Below are positions 1 through 7,804 of a stretch of 64,000 nt of DNA, piece after piece. This DNA comes from Candidatus Protochlamydia sp. (GTDB lineage: Bacteria; Chlamydiota; Chlamydiia; Chlamydiales; Parachlamydiaceae): assembly GCA_013695355.1 (NCBI GenBank), contig JACDAQ010000007.1:39529-103528 (forward strand), in the 5' to 3' direction. The position numbers and the translations under genes were made by a program. The notes below the pieces were generated by a model. The model searched no databases and was not told where the DNA came from. It was given only the letters and a program-made list of their open reading frames with translations. Within the stretch, counting starts at the first letter, position 1; each line of letters begins with the position of its first letter.

Positions 1-1
1 T

Positions 2-1180
2 TTTTTTGCCATTACCGATGGAGGGGCCCTTTTCTTTTGGAGCGCAGCCTGCTTAGTAATGGTCACGGCATTGAATAATGCCAAAGCACCTTCTCCTTAT
101 GCGGTCGGTCTATGCCTATCAGCCGGCGCCCTATTCAAATGGCCGGTCTATATTTTTGGGATATTTTATTTTTGTTGTTGGAGGCGCTGGTACCCGCATC
201 AATCACTTAAGGTTATTGTAGGGGGGGCTGCACTTTCATTAGTGAGTTTGTTGCCAAGCGTCTGGTGGAATTACCATCATGACTGGGTGACTTTTCGGCA
301 TGTTTCCGCCACATTGCAGGGGGGGCATGGATCGAGCGGGGGAAATTTTTTTGAATTTATTGGATCCCAAATGCTCCTAATTTTCCCAATACTTTTTATT
401 TTATTGATTATTTCCTATGTTCTTTTATTAAAAGAAAGAAAAATAGCTGGGCTATCACCCCAGTTAACTTTTTGCGGAAGCGTTACTTTTGCCTGTTTGC
501 TTATGGCTATTTTGCTCTCATTTTTTCAAAAAATACAGGGAAACTGGATGGCATTTGCCTATCCAACAGCCTTTGTTTGGCTGGCATGGTTTTATTTGGA
601 AAAAAATGATTGGGGTATAAAATGGCTTCAGACCAACCTTATCGCTTCAGTCTGTTTGATTGCAGCAGTTTTGATGCTTCCTTCATTATATGGATCAAAA
701 CGCTGGCGTCCGGCATTTCTTTCTTACCGTATCAACCCATTTAAGCACAACATGGGATGGATGACCTTAGCAGATACATTGGACAAGGTTGGCTATGATC
801 CATTAAATTCATTTCTATTGAGCGATAAATATCAGACAACAAGCATTTTAAATTTTTATGGCGCTAGCCAGAAGAAAGCTTATTTTTTAAATCTACACCA
901 ATCGCGTCAAAATCAATTTTCTTACTGGCCTAGTTTTCAGGAAGAATGCATAGGGGAGTCGGGCTATTTTGTATGGGCTGAAAATCAGCCCTATTTAGAG
1001 CGGGAATGGGAAGCGAAGTGGGCTTTTTACCAAACGGAATTGGAAAAATATTTTGGTCAGGTTGAATTTTTGGGTTTTTGGCCCCTGCTCTATGAAGGAA
1101 GTAAAACGGCCAAGGCTGTTTTTATCTTTAAATGCTCATTTTGTAAAAATAATGCACTTCCACAAACTTTTCTTTATTAA
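2..1180 (+). CDS. Membrane glycosyltransferase of the ArnT/PMT (GT39-like) superfamily, 5' end missing
   Basis: The reading frame is open to the left edge of the window, so the start lies outside; the first in-window ATG at 59 is probably internal. The visible ~390 residues contain several hydrophobic segments, then a soluble C-terminal domain ending in a Cys-containing tail. The upstream in-frame residues reading TDGGALFF resemble the DxP-type loop region of lipid-linked sugar transferases, which move a sugar from a polyprenyl-phosphate carrier onto lipid or protein at the membrane. The exact donor and acceptor cannot be read. The assignment to the ArnT/PMT-like fold is by overall pattern, without a search. 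Confidence 0.6.
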   Translation, partial: FFAITDGGALFFWSAACLVMVTALNNAKAPSPYAVGLCLSAGALFKWPVYIFGIFYFCCWRRWYPHQSLKVIVGGAALSLVSLLPSVWWNYHHDWVTFRHVSATLQGGHGSSGGNFFEFIGSQMLLIFPILFILLIISYVLLLKERKIAGLSPQLTFCGSVTFACLLMAILLSFFQKIQGNWMAFAYPTAFVWLAWFYLEKNDWGIKWLQTNLIASVCLIAAVLMLPSLYGSKRWRPAFLSYRINPFKHNMGWMTLADTLDKVGYDPLNSFLLSDKYQTTSILNFYGASQKKAYFLNLHQSRQNQFSYWPSFQEECIGESGYFVWAENQPYLEREWEAKWAFYQTELEKYFGQVEFLGFWPLLYEGSKTAKAVFIFKCSFCKNNALPQTFLY

Positions 1181-1831
1181 TTAATTCCATAATTTGTATA
1201 ATTAAGTTATCACTTTACTGCTAATTGGGATATTGGGACATAAAGCCAATCAACGATAATTATTTTTTTTAAGGGACCACGACGCTGAAGGAAAGGATAA
1301 AATCGGTTTTCCGATTTAATTTGATCTTTTAGGAAGCGGACCCACGTTAACAAAACGTGTTGATAGAGCACATTTTCCAGTCCCTTTTAGCGGTTTTTCT
1401 TTTATAAGCTATTTATATTCGTTAGCGCATTCACTTACCTTTAAAGCTTCTCGCAATTTTTTTCTCACTTAAAATAATAGGCTGAAGAATTACTTTTCTG
1501 TGGCGGGCTTTATGTTATATACCCTGCTTCACGAAAAATATTACAAATGGTCATATTACGAACGTCAGTAAGCGCAGATTAGGAAATGGCGACGGAAAGC
1601 TTCCATAGTGTCAAACAAAAAAAAATACATGACTATACAACTCAATTGACTTGGCTGGGAACGCGGCATTAATTTGCTTCATTTATCTCAATTTCCTTTC
1701 ACATTTCGAAAAAAATGCGTGAATTGTTGTAATAACACCGTTTAACTTTACAATTTATCTTTTTTTTTCTAATATAATTCACATGTTTGCAAATTTATAG
1801 CAAATAACCTGAATAAGAGACTGGAGTAAAT
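1181..1831. other. 650-base spacer with an RNA candidate
   Basis: No convincing protein-coding gene lies between the glycosyltransferase and the small basic-protein gene. The only clear structure is the three-hairpin arrangement at 1271-1386, listed separately. AT-rich sequence from 1740 contains a TATAAT hexamer at 1773-1778 that could be a -10 element for the small basic-protein gene, but its -35 partner is not convincing. Confidence 0.5.
1271..1386 (+). ncRNA. Candidate structured RNA (closed multi-hairpin element)
   Basis: The ends AAGGGAC (1271-1277) and GTCCCTT (1380-1386) are complementary and would close a ~116-nt domain. Inside are a perfect hairpin with a TTTT loop (AAATCGG/CCGATTT, about 1300-1317), extended by pairing of AAGGAT with ATCTTT, and a second perfect hairpin (CACGTT/AACGTG, about 1343-1359). 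A T-rich tract (GGTTTTTCTTTT) follows, as after a small RNA. The strand is chosen from that T tract. I do not recognise the family; it lacks the conserved SRP, tmRNA and RNase P signatures I looked for. Confidence 0.4.
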
Positions 1832-1921
1832 ATGTCTTCTGTAAAAAAGAAGCGCAAGTACAAGATTGCGAAGCACAAGCGTAAGAAACGAAGCCGTCGT
1901 GACCGGCATAAGGGAAGATAA
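1832..1921 (+). CDS. 29-residue AURKAIP1/COX24-domain basic protein (ribosome-associated)
   Basis: ATG at 1832 is preceded by CTGGAG and encodes 29 residues, almost half Lys/Arg, starting MSSVKKKRKYKIAKHKRKK. This is the pattern of the very short AURKAIP1/COX24-type proteins of Chlamydiae and Bacteroidetes, related to a mitochondrial small-subunit ribosomal protein. It is probably ribosome-associated; that role is taken from the family. It lies upstream of mnmG, a tRNA-modification gene, so the neighbourhood is translation-related. A hairpin directly overlaps and follows the stop codon. Confidence 0.8.
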   Translation: MSSVKKKRKYKIAKHKRKKRSRRDRHKGR

Positions 1922-1942
1922 ATCTGATAAAATATCAGATTT
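1920..1942 (+). terminator. Hairpin at the end of the small basic-protein gene
   Basis: Perfect 10-bp stem AAATCTGATA/TATCAGATTT with an AAA loop, starting inside the TAA stop codon. The following tract (ATTTGAG) is a poor U-run, so termination may be weak, or the hairpin may protect the 3' end. Confidence 0.5.
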
Positions 1943-1985
1943 ATTTGAGTGCGTACCAAATTTTACTTGGGCTTTAGCCTTAGCC

Positions 1986-2064
1986 AAAGCCCCGAGATTT
2001 GACAATCAAAAAACCTCTATAATTTTTTATAGGTAGTTTTCAATTATCAAATCGCGGGAGCTTT
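1986..2064. repeat. Palindromic element, AAAGCCCC/GGGAGCTTT family, copy 1
   Basis: Imperfect inverted arms AAAGCCCCGAGATTTGA (1986-2002) and TCAAATCGCGGGAGCTTT (2047-2064) enclose a separate inner hairpin (ACCTCTATAA/TTATAGGT type). It shares the AAAGCCCC...GGGAGCTTT ends with the copies at 4947-5112 and 5631-5728 but has different interior sequence. On the + strand the tail TTTTCGCTTTTTT makes it look like a terminator between the basic-protein gene and mnmG. Confidence 0.6.
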
Positions 2065-2153
2065 TCGCTTTTTTCATCCTTTCTATCACGATTTTTTTTC
2101 CTTACCTGCCCAATTTTTGTCTCTTTTCCTCAATTAAAAAGGATTTCTAATAC

Positions 2154-4001
2154 ATGTGGAAGTTTCCTATTCCTTACGATGTCATTGTCATAGGCGGCGG
2201 ACATGCTGGCTGCGAGGCGGCTTTAGCCTCTGCACGGATGGGCCTACGCACTTTGTTATTGACTATGAACCTCGATACCATTGCTAAAATGAGCTGTAAT
2301 CCAGCCATCGGAGGGATCGCTAAAGGGCACATGGTTCGGGAAATCGACGCTTTAGGCGGAGAAATGGCTAAAGTCATCGATGTGACAGGCATTCAATACC
2401 GGATGTTGAATGCGACTAAAGGGCCGGCTGTGTGGGCCCCTCGAGCTCAGGCCGATAAAGTAGCCTACCAGACAGAAATGAAGCACCGCCTTGAAAAAAC
2501 ACTTAATCTTGAAATTAAACAAGGCACGATCGAAGATTTATTGATTGAGAATGACCGCATCACAGGCGTGCTGACAAAAGAAGGTATCACATATACTTGC
2601 CAGGCTGTCGTTCTTTCCTCGGGAACTTTTTTACGCGGCCTCCTTCATATCGGCGAAACTAATTACTCAGGCGGACGCGCAGGGGACCAACCTGCGATAG
2701 GTATGTCGGCAAGCCTTGAAAAATATGGGTTGAAGCTGGGACGGCTCAAAACGGGGACTCCTCCACGCGTGAATAAGCGTTCCATCGATTATAGCTATAC
2801 CGAGGAGCAGCCTGGAGAAGAGGGCATTCGCTTCTCTTATGATGACGAAGGGCTTCCAAGGCTTCCCCAGGTCTCTTGCCATATTACCTACACGACTGAA
2901 GAAACTAAAAATATCATTCTCGCTAACATCCACCGTTCCCCGATGTATTCAGGCAAAATTCAGGGCGTAGGGCCACGCTATTGTCCTTCGATTGAAGATA
3001 AGGTCGTCCGTTTTTCTGACAAAGAAAGACATCAAATATTTCTTGAGCCGGAAGGGATTCAAACGGAGGAGGTTTATGTGAATGGCGTTTCCTCATCTCT
3101 CCCTTTCGATGTGCAGCTGGCCTTCATTCAGAGCATTCCAGCCTTGAAGAATGCTGAGATTATGCGCCCGGCTTATGCCATTGAATACGATTATGTGGTC
3201 AGCGGCCAGATTGATTTTTCTTTGGAATGCAAAAATATTGAAGGTCTTTTTCTGGCCGGGCAGATCAATGGAACTTCAGGCTATGAAGAGGCTGCCGGGC
3301 AGGGATTAATGGCCGGGATCAATGCCGCGAACAAGATAATGGGACGTCCTCCTCTCATTCTAAGCCGTTCTGAAGCATATATTGGAGTCATGATTGACGA
3401 TCTTGTTACAAAAGGAATGGATGAACCTTACCGAATGTTTACAAGCCGGGCCGAGCACCGTTTGCTTTTGCGGCAGGATAATGCCGATCTCCGCTTGCGC
3501 AGCTATGGCTATGAAGCAGGATTGATCGATCAGGCCCGCTATGATCGGATGTGTGAGAAAAAGCGGATTATGGATGAGGAGAGCATTCGCTTTGGAAAAG
3601 TTTTCAAACAAGTAAATGGAAAAGGATATACGCTCAACCAACTGTTATGCCGTCCTGAGAATGATTATGCCCAACTTTTAAAAGATTATCCCGATGACAT
3701 CCATGATTTTGGAAAAGAAATTAATTTTCAAATCGAGCTTAACCTTAAATACGCCGGATATATTGGACGCCAGACGACAGAAGTAGCCAAATTATCCCAC
3801 GTGGAAGCAATCCTTATTCCTGCTGATTTCAATTATCTTGCGGTACATGGCCTTCGAAATGAAGCTCGCCAAAAGCTGGGCCAGGTAAGACCACAAAATT
3901 TAGGGCAAGCCTTGCGAATATCAGGCGTTTCCCCGGCTGATATTTCTATTTTGATGATTGCCCTAACTCGTCATCGTGCAGATAAAATTGGAAAAACTTA
4001 A
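2154..4001 (+). CDS. mnmG: tRNA uridine-5-carboxymethylaminomethyl modification enzyme MnmG (GidA)
   Basis: MnmG works with MnmE to put the carboxymethylaminomethyl group on U34 of tRNAs, using FAD, methylene-THF and glycine or ammonia, in the cytoplasm. At 615 residues it has the usual family length. Visible features are the N-terminal FAD-binding GGGHAGCEAA (residues 14-23), the CNPAIGG motif near residue 48, SSGTFLRG, GRLKTGTPPR, and the family C-terminus with ISGVSPADIS. AAAAAGGA upstream serves as ribosome binding site. It overlaps the lplA start, so the two are probably co-transcribed; the same gene pair is known from Chlamydia. Confidence 0.97.
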   Translation: MWKFPIPYDVIVIGGGHAGCEAALASARMGLRTLLLTMNLDTIAKMSCNPAIGGIAKGHMVREIDALGGEMAKVIDVTGIQYRMLNATKGPAVWAPRAQADKVAYQTEMKHRLEKTLNLEIKQGTIEDLLIENDRITGVLTKEGITYTCQAVVLSSGTFLRGLLHIGETNYSGGRAGDQPAIGMSASLEKYGLKLGRLKTGTPPRVNKRSIDYSYTEEQPGEEGIRFSYDDEGLPRLPQVSCHITYTTEETKNIILANIHRSPMYSGKIQGVGPRYCPSIEDKVVRFSDKERHQIFLEPEGIQTEEVYVNGVSSSLPFDVQLAFIQSIPALKNAEIMRPAYAIEYDYVVSGQIDFSLECKNIEGLFLAGQINGTSGYEEAAGQGLMAGINAANKIMGRPPLILSRSEAYIGVMIDDLVTKGMDEPYRMFTSRAEHRLLLRQDNADLRLRSYGYEAGLIDQARYDRMCEKKRIMDEESIRFGKVFKQVNGKGYTLNQLLCRPENDYAQLLKDYPDDIHDFGKEINFQIELNLKYAGYIGRQTTEVAKLSHVEAILIPADFNYLAVHGLRNEARQKLGQVRPQNLGQALRISGVSPADISILMIALTRHRADKIGKT

Positions 4002-4698
4002 CCTTGTCCGTTTGCATCAAATTCCCATTCTTCAGCAATTAAAATGGGAAGAGGCTCTTTTGCGTTCCGACCGGCGTAATTGGTGTCTCATCAATCAGGG
4101 TTCTCCGCCAGCGATAGTAATGGGGATTTCGGGTGAAGTTCAAGAACTTATCTGTAAAGAGCGCCTTGCCAGGGAAGCCGTTCCCCTCATTCGCCGATTT
4201 AGCGGCGGGGGGACGGTTATTGTTGATGAGAACACTCTTTTCGTGACTTTTATTTTCAACGCTTCTTTTTTTTCTTTTTCTCCCTATCCACAACAGATCA
4301 TGGAGTGGACAGAGAAACTCTATTCGCCTGTTTTCAACCCTCATCCCTTTAAACTCAGAGAAAATGATTATGTGATTGGCCAAAAGAAAATCGGGGGAAA
4401 TGCGCAGTCTATTGTAAAAAACCGCTGGCTTCACCACTCAACCTTCTTATGGGATTATTCTTCTGCGCTAATGGACTACCTTTTAATTCCTCTCAAAATG
4501 CCGAATTATAGGGAAAAAAGAGGACATGCAGATTTTCTTTGCCGTTTAAAAGACTATTGGCAAGATTCAAAACAATTTCATGCTGCCCTTCATGGAAGAT
4601 TGCAGGCTCAGTTCGATCTTCAAGAGCTGCCTGTGGATGAGCTTTTGGCTGCAGCCGAACTGCCCCACCGTCAAGCGACAAAAATCATAGAATTTTAA
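3976..4698 (+). CDS. lplA: Lipoate-protein ligase A family protein
   Basis: This 240-residue protein belongs to the BPL/LplA/LipB superfamily, which attaches lipoate (via lipoyl-AMP) to a lysine of E2 or H proteins. It shows RRFSGGGTVIVDENTLFVTF, matching the RRxSGGG nucleotide/lipoate-binding motif, and IGQKKIGGNAQ, matching the G-K-K-I-x-G-x-A-Q motif with the catalytic lysine. It lacks the extra C-terminal domain of E. coli LplA, as in the short forms of intracellular bacteria. The ATG at 3976 lies inside mnmG (26-base overlap), pointing to translational coupling. Octanoyl transfer as an alternative activity cannot be excluded. Confidence 0.88.
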   Translation: MQIKLEKLNLVRLHQIPILQQLKWEEALLRSDRRNWCLINQGSPPAIVMGISGEVQELICKERLAREAVPLIRRFSGGGTVIVDENTLFVTFIFNASFFSFSPYPQQIMEWTEKLYSPVFNPHPFKLRENDYVIGQKKIGGNAQSIVKNRWLHHSTFLWDYSSALMDYLLIPLKMPNYREKRGHADFLCRLKDYWQDSKQFHAALHGRLQAQFDLQELPVDELLAAAELPHRQATKIIEF

Positions 4699-4799
4699 TA
4701 AAATCGCTTTAATAATTTTGACGATCAAATAATTCTGCAAGAAGTTTATTGACCTGCTTCTTTAATTCAAGTACAACTCAAATAATAATAACCTGGAGC

Positions 4800-4946
4800 T
4801 TTGGATTTATCTCATTGAAAGTATGGGATCGTGACTTAGATTTATTCTTTCTGTCTGAAAAGAATATCAAACGATATGCTTGAAGAGAGAAAAGGTGAAG
4901 AGAGGGCGCGAGATTCCCACAATCTCGAGGAGACCCAAAACTCGGG
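4800..4946. repeat. Diverged dispersed repeat, copy related to 46920-47120
   Basis: This stretch has no gene. It carries GATATGCTTGAAGAGAG followed by AAGGTGAAGAGAGG and then CCCAAAACTCGGGTTATA. The reverse complement of the region 46920-47120 carries the same blocks in the same order with substitutions (CATATGCTTGATAATAG, AAGGGTGAAGATAGG). The two copies are clearly related but degenerate. No transposase or coding potential was seen, so it may be a non-autonomous element or a decayed gene end. Confidence 0.45.
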
Positions 4947-5112
4947 TTATACCCAAGTGAATTCAAAAGTTGAAATTTGGACTGCTTCAAAGCCCCGGGG
5001 TTGGCGTATCTAAAAAGACCCAATATTAATAATATGGGGTCATTTTAGATCCGCCAACCGCGGGAGCTTTCAAGCTAGTCCAAATCCAATTTTTGAGTTC
5101 ACTTGGGTATAA
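4947..5112. repeat. 166-bp palindromic (MITE-like) element, AAAGCCCC/GGGAGCTTT family, copy 2
   Basis: Terminal inverted repeats TTATACCCAAGTGAATTCAA and TTGAGTTCACTTGGGTATAA bound the element. A second inverted pair lies inside (AAAGCCCCGGGGTTGGCG at 4989-5006 with CGCCAACCGCGGGAGCTTT at 5052-5070), and an innermost hairpin of the form ATCTAAAA...TTTTAGAT. The whole unit could fold into one long stem. It fills most of the spacer between lplA and the DUF1761 gene. A lone copy of its terminus is found at 12513-12531. Confidence 0.75.
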
Positions 5113-5197
5113 TATCAAGGGATCTCAAAAATTGATTTTGATTTGAACTGCAAGGTTGAAAAAAACAGGGTGCAGTTTCAATGAATGCGGAGGGTTT

Positions 5198-5614
5198 ATG
5201 TATCTTGAAAATGTGCAAGTTAATTATCTGGCTGTTGCACTAGCAGCAGCAGCTTATTTTGTTTTAGGGGCCATTTGGTATTCTCCTGCAGTATTTGGAA
5301 GTCGGTGGATGAAGCATGAATGGGGCCAGGAGGAGGCCAGTAAAAGCACTCCTGTAATGGCTGCTTACATTGGTGAACTTATTATTTCAATTGTCCTTGC
5401 TTATATTCTGACGCTCTTTATCGAAATTGCAAACGCCAAAAAATTGCTTGAAGGAATCGTTGTAAGCCTGTGGATTTGGGTAGGATTTATTGCAACAACA
5501 CATTTTTCCGCTGTATTATGGGCACGGAAAACTCTCAAAAGCTTTTTTATCCATGCAGGCTTTATGCTGTTCGGACTCCTTTTAATGGGAGCGATCATTT
5601 CAGCCGTTTCATAA
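5198..5614 (+). CDS. DUF1761 family membrane protein
   Basis: This 138-residue protein has four hydrophobic segments and an N-terminal region containing FVLGAIWYSPAVFGSRWMK, which matches the WYSP-x-x-F-G-x-x-W-M pattern of DUF1761 proteins. Their function is unknown. The ATG at 5198 has GGAGGG four bases upstream; the longer frame starting at 5156 has no comparable site and begins next to the palindromic element, so the shorter start is preferred. It stands alone between two palindromic repeats. Confidence 0.75.
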   Translation: MYLENVQVNYLAVALAAAAYFVLGAIWYSPAVFGSRWMKHEWGQEEASKSTPVMAAYIGELIISIVLAYILTLFIEIANAKKLLEGIVVSLWIWVGFIATTHFSAVLWARKTLKSFFIHAGFMLFGLLLMGAIISAVS

Positions 5615-5630
5615 ATATATTTTCCAGTAA

Positions 5631-5728
5631 TGGGTCAATTGGCACGAAGTCAAAGCCCTGTGGTCGGCGCATCTAATATGTCCCCCTTTACCGCAAAGGC
5701 AGGAGCTTTCAGCGTAACAATTGACCCA
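5631..5728. repeat. Palindromic element, AAAGCCCC/GGGAGCTTT family, copy 3
   Basis: Ends TGGGTCAATTG and CAATTGACCCA form a terminal inverted repeat. Inside, AAAGCCCTGTGGTCGGCG and GCAGGAGCTTT correspond to the internal arms of the copy at 4947-5112, including a shared CATCTAA/ATCTAAA block. The termini differ from those of copy 2, so the conserved part is the AAAGCCC...GGAGCTTT core. Confidence 0.6.
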
Positions 5729-5914
5729 CTAGGCTATTTGTATCATTCATTTTTCATGCCTTGGTTTTTTGGAAAAAAATTGCTTTCCGCTAGCTAAGCA
5801 GATTATATAAAAGACTTTTTTTGAATTATTTTTGTAATTTGTTAAGAATAAATTGCATGTATTGTAAAAAAATATTTTAATGAAAAATTATAAGCTCAAC
5901 AAAGGAGGAGTCTG

Positions 5915-6778
5915 ATGTCTCAAGGTAGTAAATCAACTTATACGGATAAACAAAAAAGACAAGCTCATCATATCGAACAGGGATATGAAAATCGCGGATT
6001 AAATGATCAGGAATCTGAAAAACGTGCCTGGGCAACTGTCAATAAATTGACCGGGGGTGGCCAAAAAGAAGGGAGTGAGGGAACAAAAAGAACACCAAGC
6101 GCAACTAAACAAGGTGGAACTAAAAAAAGCTCGACTGCATCCACACGCACCAACAATTCAAATAACTCGCATGGCAGCCAAACTGCATCTTCGCATTCAG
6201 TAACTGCAAAAAAAACTGCTGCTAAAAAGGCACCGCCTAAAAGAGCAGCAGCTTCTGGAAGTAAGGCTACTGGTTCAACCGCAAAAAGATCGTCGGGTTC
6301 AAAAGCTTCAACAGGAAATAAAACATCCGGGTCGACAACAAAGCGAGCATCTAGTTCAACGGCAAAGAAAACTTCTAGTTCGACAACAAGTAAAACAGCT
6401 CCAAAAAAAGCTGCAACTTCGACAGCTAGAAAAACTCCTGCCAAGAGCGCAGCTCCTAGCCAAGCCAAAAAAAGACCTGCTTCTCAATCAACATCCTCTA
6501 GAAGCACAGCCAAGCGTCCTGCTACAAGTACAGCATCAAAAGCTGGTTCAGTTAAAAAGTCGACTTCAAGTTCAACAAATAGTTCGACAAAGAGCACTGC
6601 TAAAAGCTCGGCCGTAAAAAAGACGCCTGTTAAGAAAGCTGCAGTAAGAACTACTTCTTCTGCAAAGAAAAGTACAGCTTCCAAAACACCGGCCAAAAAA
6701 ATGGGATCTGGAAAAGCGAAAACTTCAAGTTCGAAAAAGAAATCTACGGGAATTTTAGGATCTCTTTTCAATTTCTAA
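5915..6778 (+). CDS. Histone H1-like Lys/Ala/Ser/Thr-rich protein with a conserved N-terminal segment
   Basis: A perfect AAAGGAGGAG site precedes the ATG. The first ~55 residues are ordinary sequence (TYTDKQKRQAHHIEQGYENR, then ESEKRAWATVNKLTGGG), a segment I recognise from small bacterial proteins often labelled plasmid-stabilisation-like. The remaining ~230 residues are low-complexity repeats of KK, AKK, KKAA, TSSS and TAKR, as in eukaryotic H1 tails and the chlamydial HctB type. The tail probably binds DNA without sequence specificity. It converges on the LigD/Ku genes and is followed by a 30-bp perfect palindrome. Specific function is unknown. Confidence 0.75.
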   Translation: MSQGSKSTYTDKQKRQAHHIEQGYENRGLNDQESEKRAWATVNKLTGGGQKEGSEGTKRTPSATKQGGTKKSSTASTRTNNSNNSHGSQTASSHSVTAKKTAAKKAPPKRAAASGSKATGSTAKRSSGSKASTGNKTSGSTTKRASSSTAKKTSSSTTSKTAPKKAATSTARKTPAKSAAPSQAKKRPASQSTSSRSTAKRPATSTASKAGSVKKSTSSSTNSSTKSTAKSSAVKKTPVKKAAVRTTSSAKKSTASKTPAKKMGSGKAKTSSSKKKSTGILGSLFNF

Positions 6779-6795
6779 ACTTGATCGTCAAGGGG

Positions 6796-6825
6796 CGGCA
6801 TGAAAGATTTAAATCTTTCATGCCG
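6796..6825. terminator. 30-bp perfect palindrome between convergent genes
   Basis: CGGCATGAAAGATTT is followed directly by its own reverse complement. It lies 18 bases after the histone-like stop codon and 51 bases before the ligD stop on the other strand, so it can act for both. The T-run is poor on both strands. Confidence 0.6.
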
Positions 6826-6875
6826 AATTATTTACCTTTACTTTCACTGAGAGTGGAAACCAATAAATCAGATTA

Positions 6876-7727
6876 TTACTGCTTTGAATTTATTGCTTCC
6901 AAAACTTTCTTTAGATCAATTCCTTGGCCAAGTATCGGCTGAAACAAGTCACCCACTTTTTTGAATCTTTTTAAGACTGTTTCGATCGTAAAATCAGCCG
7001 GATCAAGCCCTTGTTTCACTTCGGACCATTTTAAAGGTGTTGAAACAGTGGCGCCTGGTTTAGGGCGGACAGAATAAGGGGCTGCGACTGTTTGTCCAAA
7101 ATGGTTCTGCAAATAATCAAGATATACTTTCTTTTGTCTATTTTTCGGGCTTCTTTCAACAGAAGTAATGTCTGGCAATTCAGAGTGGGCAATATGGGCT
7201 ATTAATTTTCCAAACTGTACCGCTTCATCGTAGTTATAAAGGGCTCCCAATGGAATGTAGATATGCATGCCGGTCGCTCCTGAAGTTTTGCAAAAGTTGG
7301 GAACTTCCCACTTATCGAGAAGGCGATGCACTAACCTTGCAACTTCTATAACGTTATCAAAACTTATATCCTCGGGATCAAGATCAATGATTAAATAATC
7401 GGGATAATAAATGGATTGAATTCGCGAATTAAAAGGATTTAATTCGATGCACCCCAGATTGACCGTATAAAGCAAGGTCTGCTCATTTTCAATCAAAATA
7501 TAATGTATGTCATGATCCTCATGGCGGACAGTTTCTGTCCTTACCCAGTCAGGAACTGCTCCTGCCTCTTTTTGGTAAAAAGCGGACTTTTCAATGCCAT
7601 TTGGATAGCGGTGCAGTGTTTCCGGTCTGTCTTTAAGATAGGGTAAAATTAAATGGGAGGCTTCGTGATAGTATTTTAATAAATCCCCTTTGGTATAACC
7701 CTCTTGAGGCCAGTAAAGTTTGTCCAA
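6876..7727 (-). CDS. ligD: LigD polymerase (primase-type) domain, downstream half of a split LigD
   Basis: This is the archaeo-eukaryotic-primase-like polymerase domain of bacterial LigD, which fills gaps and adds nucleotides, preferably ribonucleotides, during end joining. It shows WPQEGYTKGDLLKYY, the metal-binding IIDLDPEDI, SGATGMHIYIPL, and VAAPYSVRPKPGATVSTPLKW, all typical of the domain. The start given is a TTG without a good binding site. LigD homology (PLTHLDKLYWP) continues upstream of it, and the frame stays open back to the A10 tract at 7814-7823, where adding one base fuses it to the phosphoesterase half. It may therefore be part of a single frameshifted gene. No ligase domain is present. 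Confidence 0.88.
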   Translation of the reverse strand: MDKLYWPQEGYTKGDLLKYYHEASHLILPYLKDRPETLHRYPNGIEKSAFYQKEAGAVPDWVRTETVRHEDHDIHYILIENEQTLLYTVNLGCIELNPFNSRIQSIYYPDYLIIDLDPEDISFDNVIEVARLVHRLLDKWEVPNFCKTSGATGMHIYIPLGALYNYDEAVQFGKLIAHIAHSELPDITSVERSPKNRQKKVYLDYLQNHFGQTVAAPYSVRPKPGATVSTPLKWSEVKQGLDPADFTIETVLKRFKKVGDLFQPILGQGIDLKKVLEAINSKQ

Positions 7728-7804
7728 GTGGGTTAAGGGGGCTTCTTTTGGGACGTTCTTTTTTTTTGGCTGTTTTTCAGCAGATGGCTGCGCTGCATTC
7801 GTTT

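Noticed and set aside
1271..1386. Identification of the RNA candidate as SRP RNA, RNase P RNA or tmRNA
   Set aside because: AGGAAGC resembles part of the SRP loop, but the flanking helix 8 sequence is absent, and neither RNase P nor tmRNA signatures are visible.
6007..6771. Long open frames antisense to the histone-like gene
   Set aside because: They mirror the Lys/Ala/Ser codon repeats of the sense gene and give only Val/Leu/Phe/Ala low complexity, with no ribosome binding site.
7728..7804. A genuine separate start for the LigD polymerase gene
   Set aside because: Only a TTG without a good Shine-Dalgarno sequence is available and family homology starts upstream of it; a frameshift is the simpler reading.
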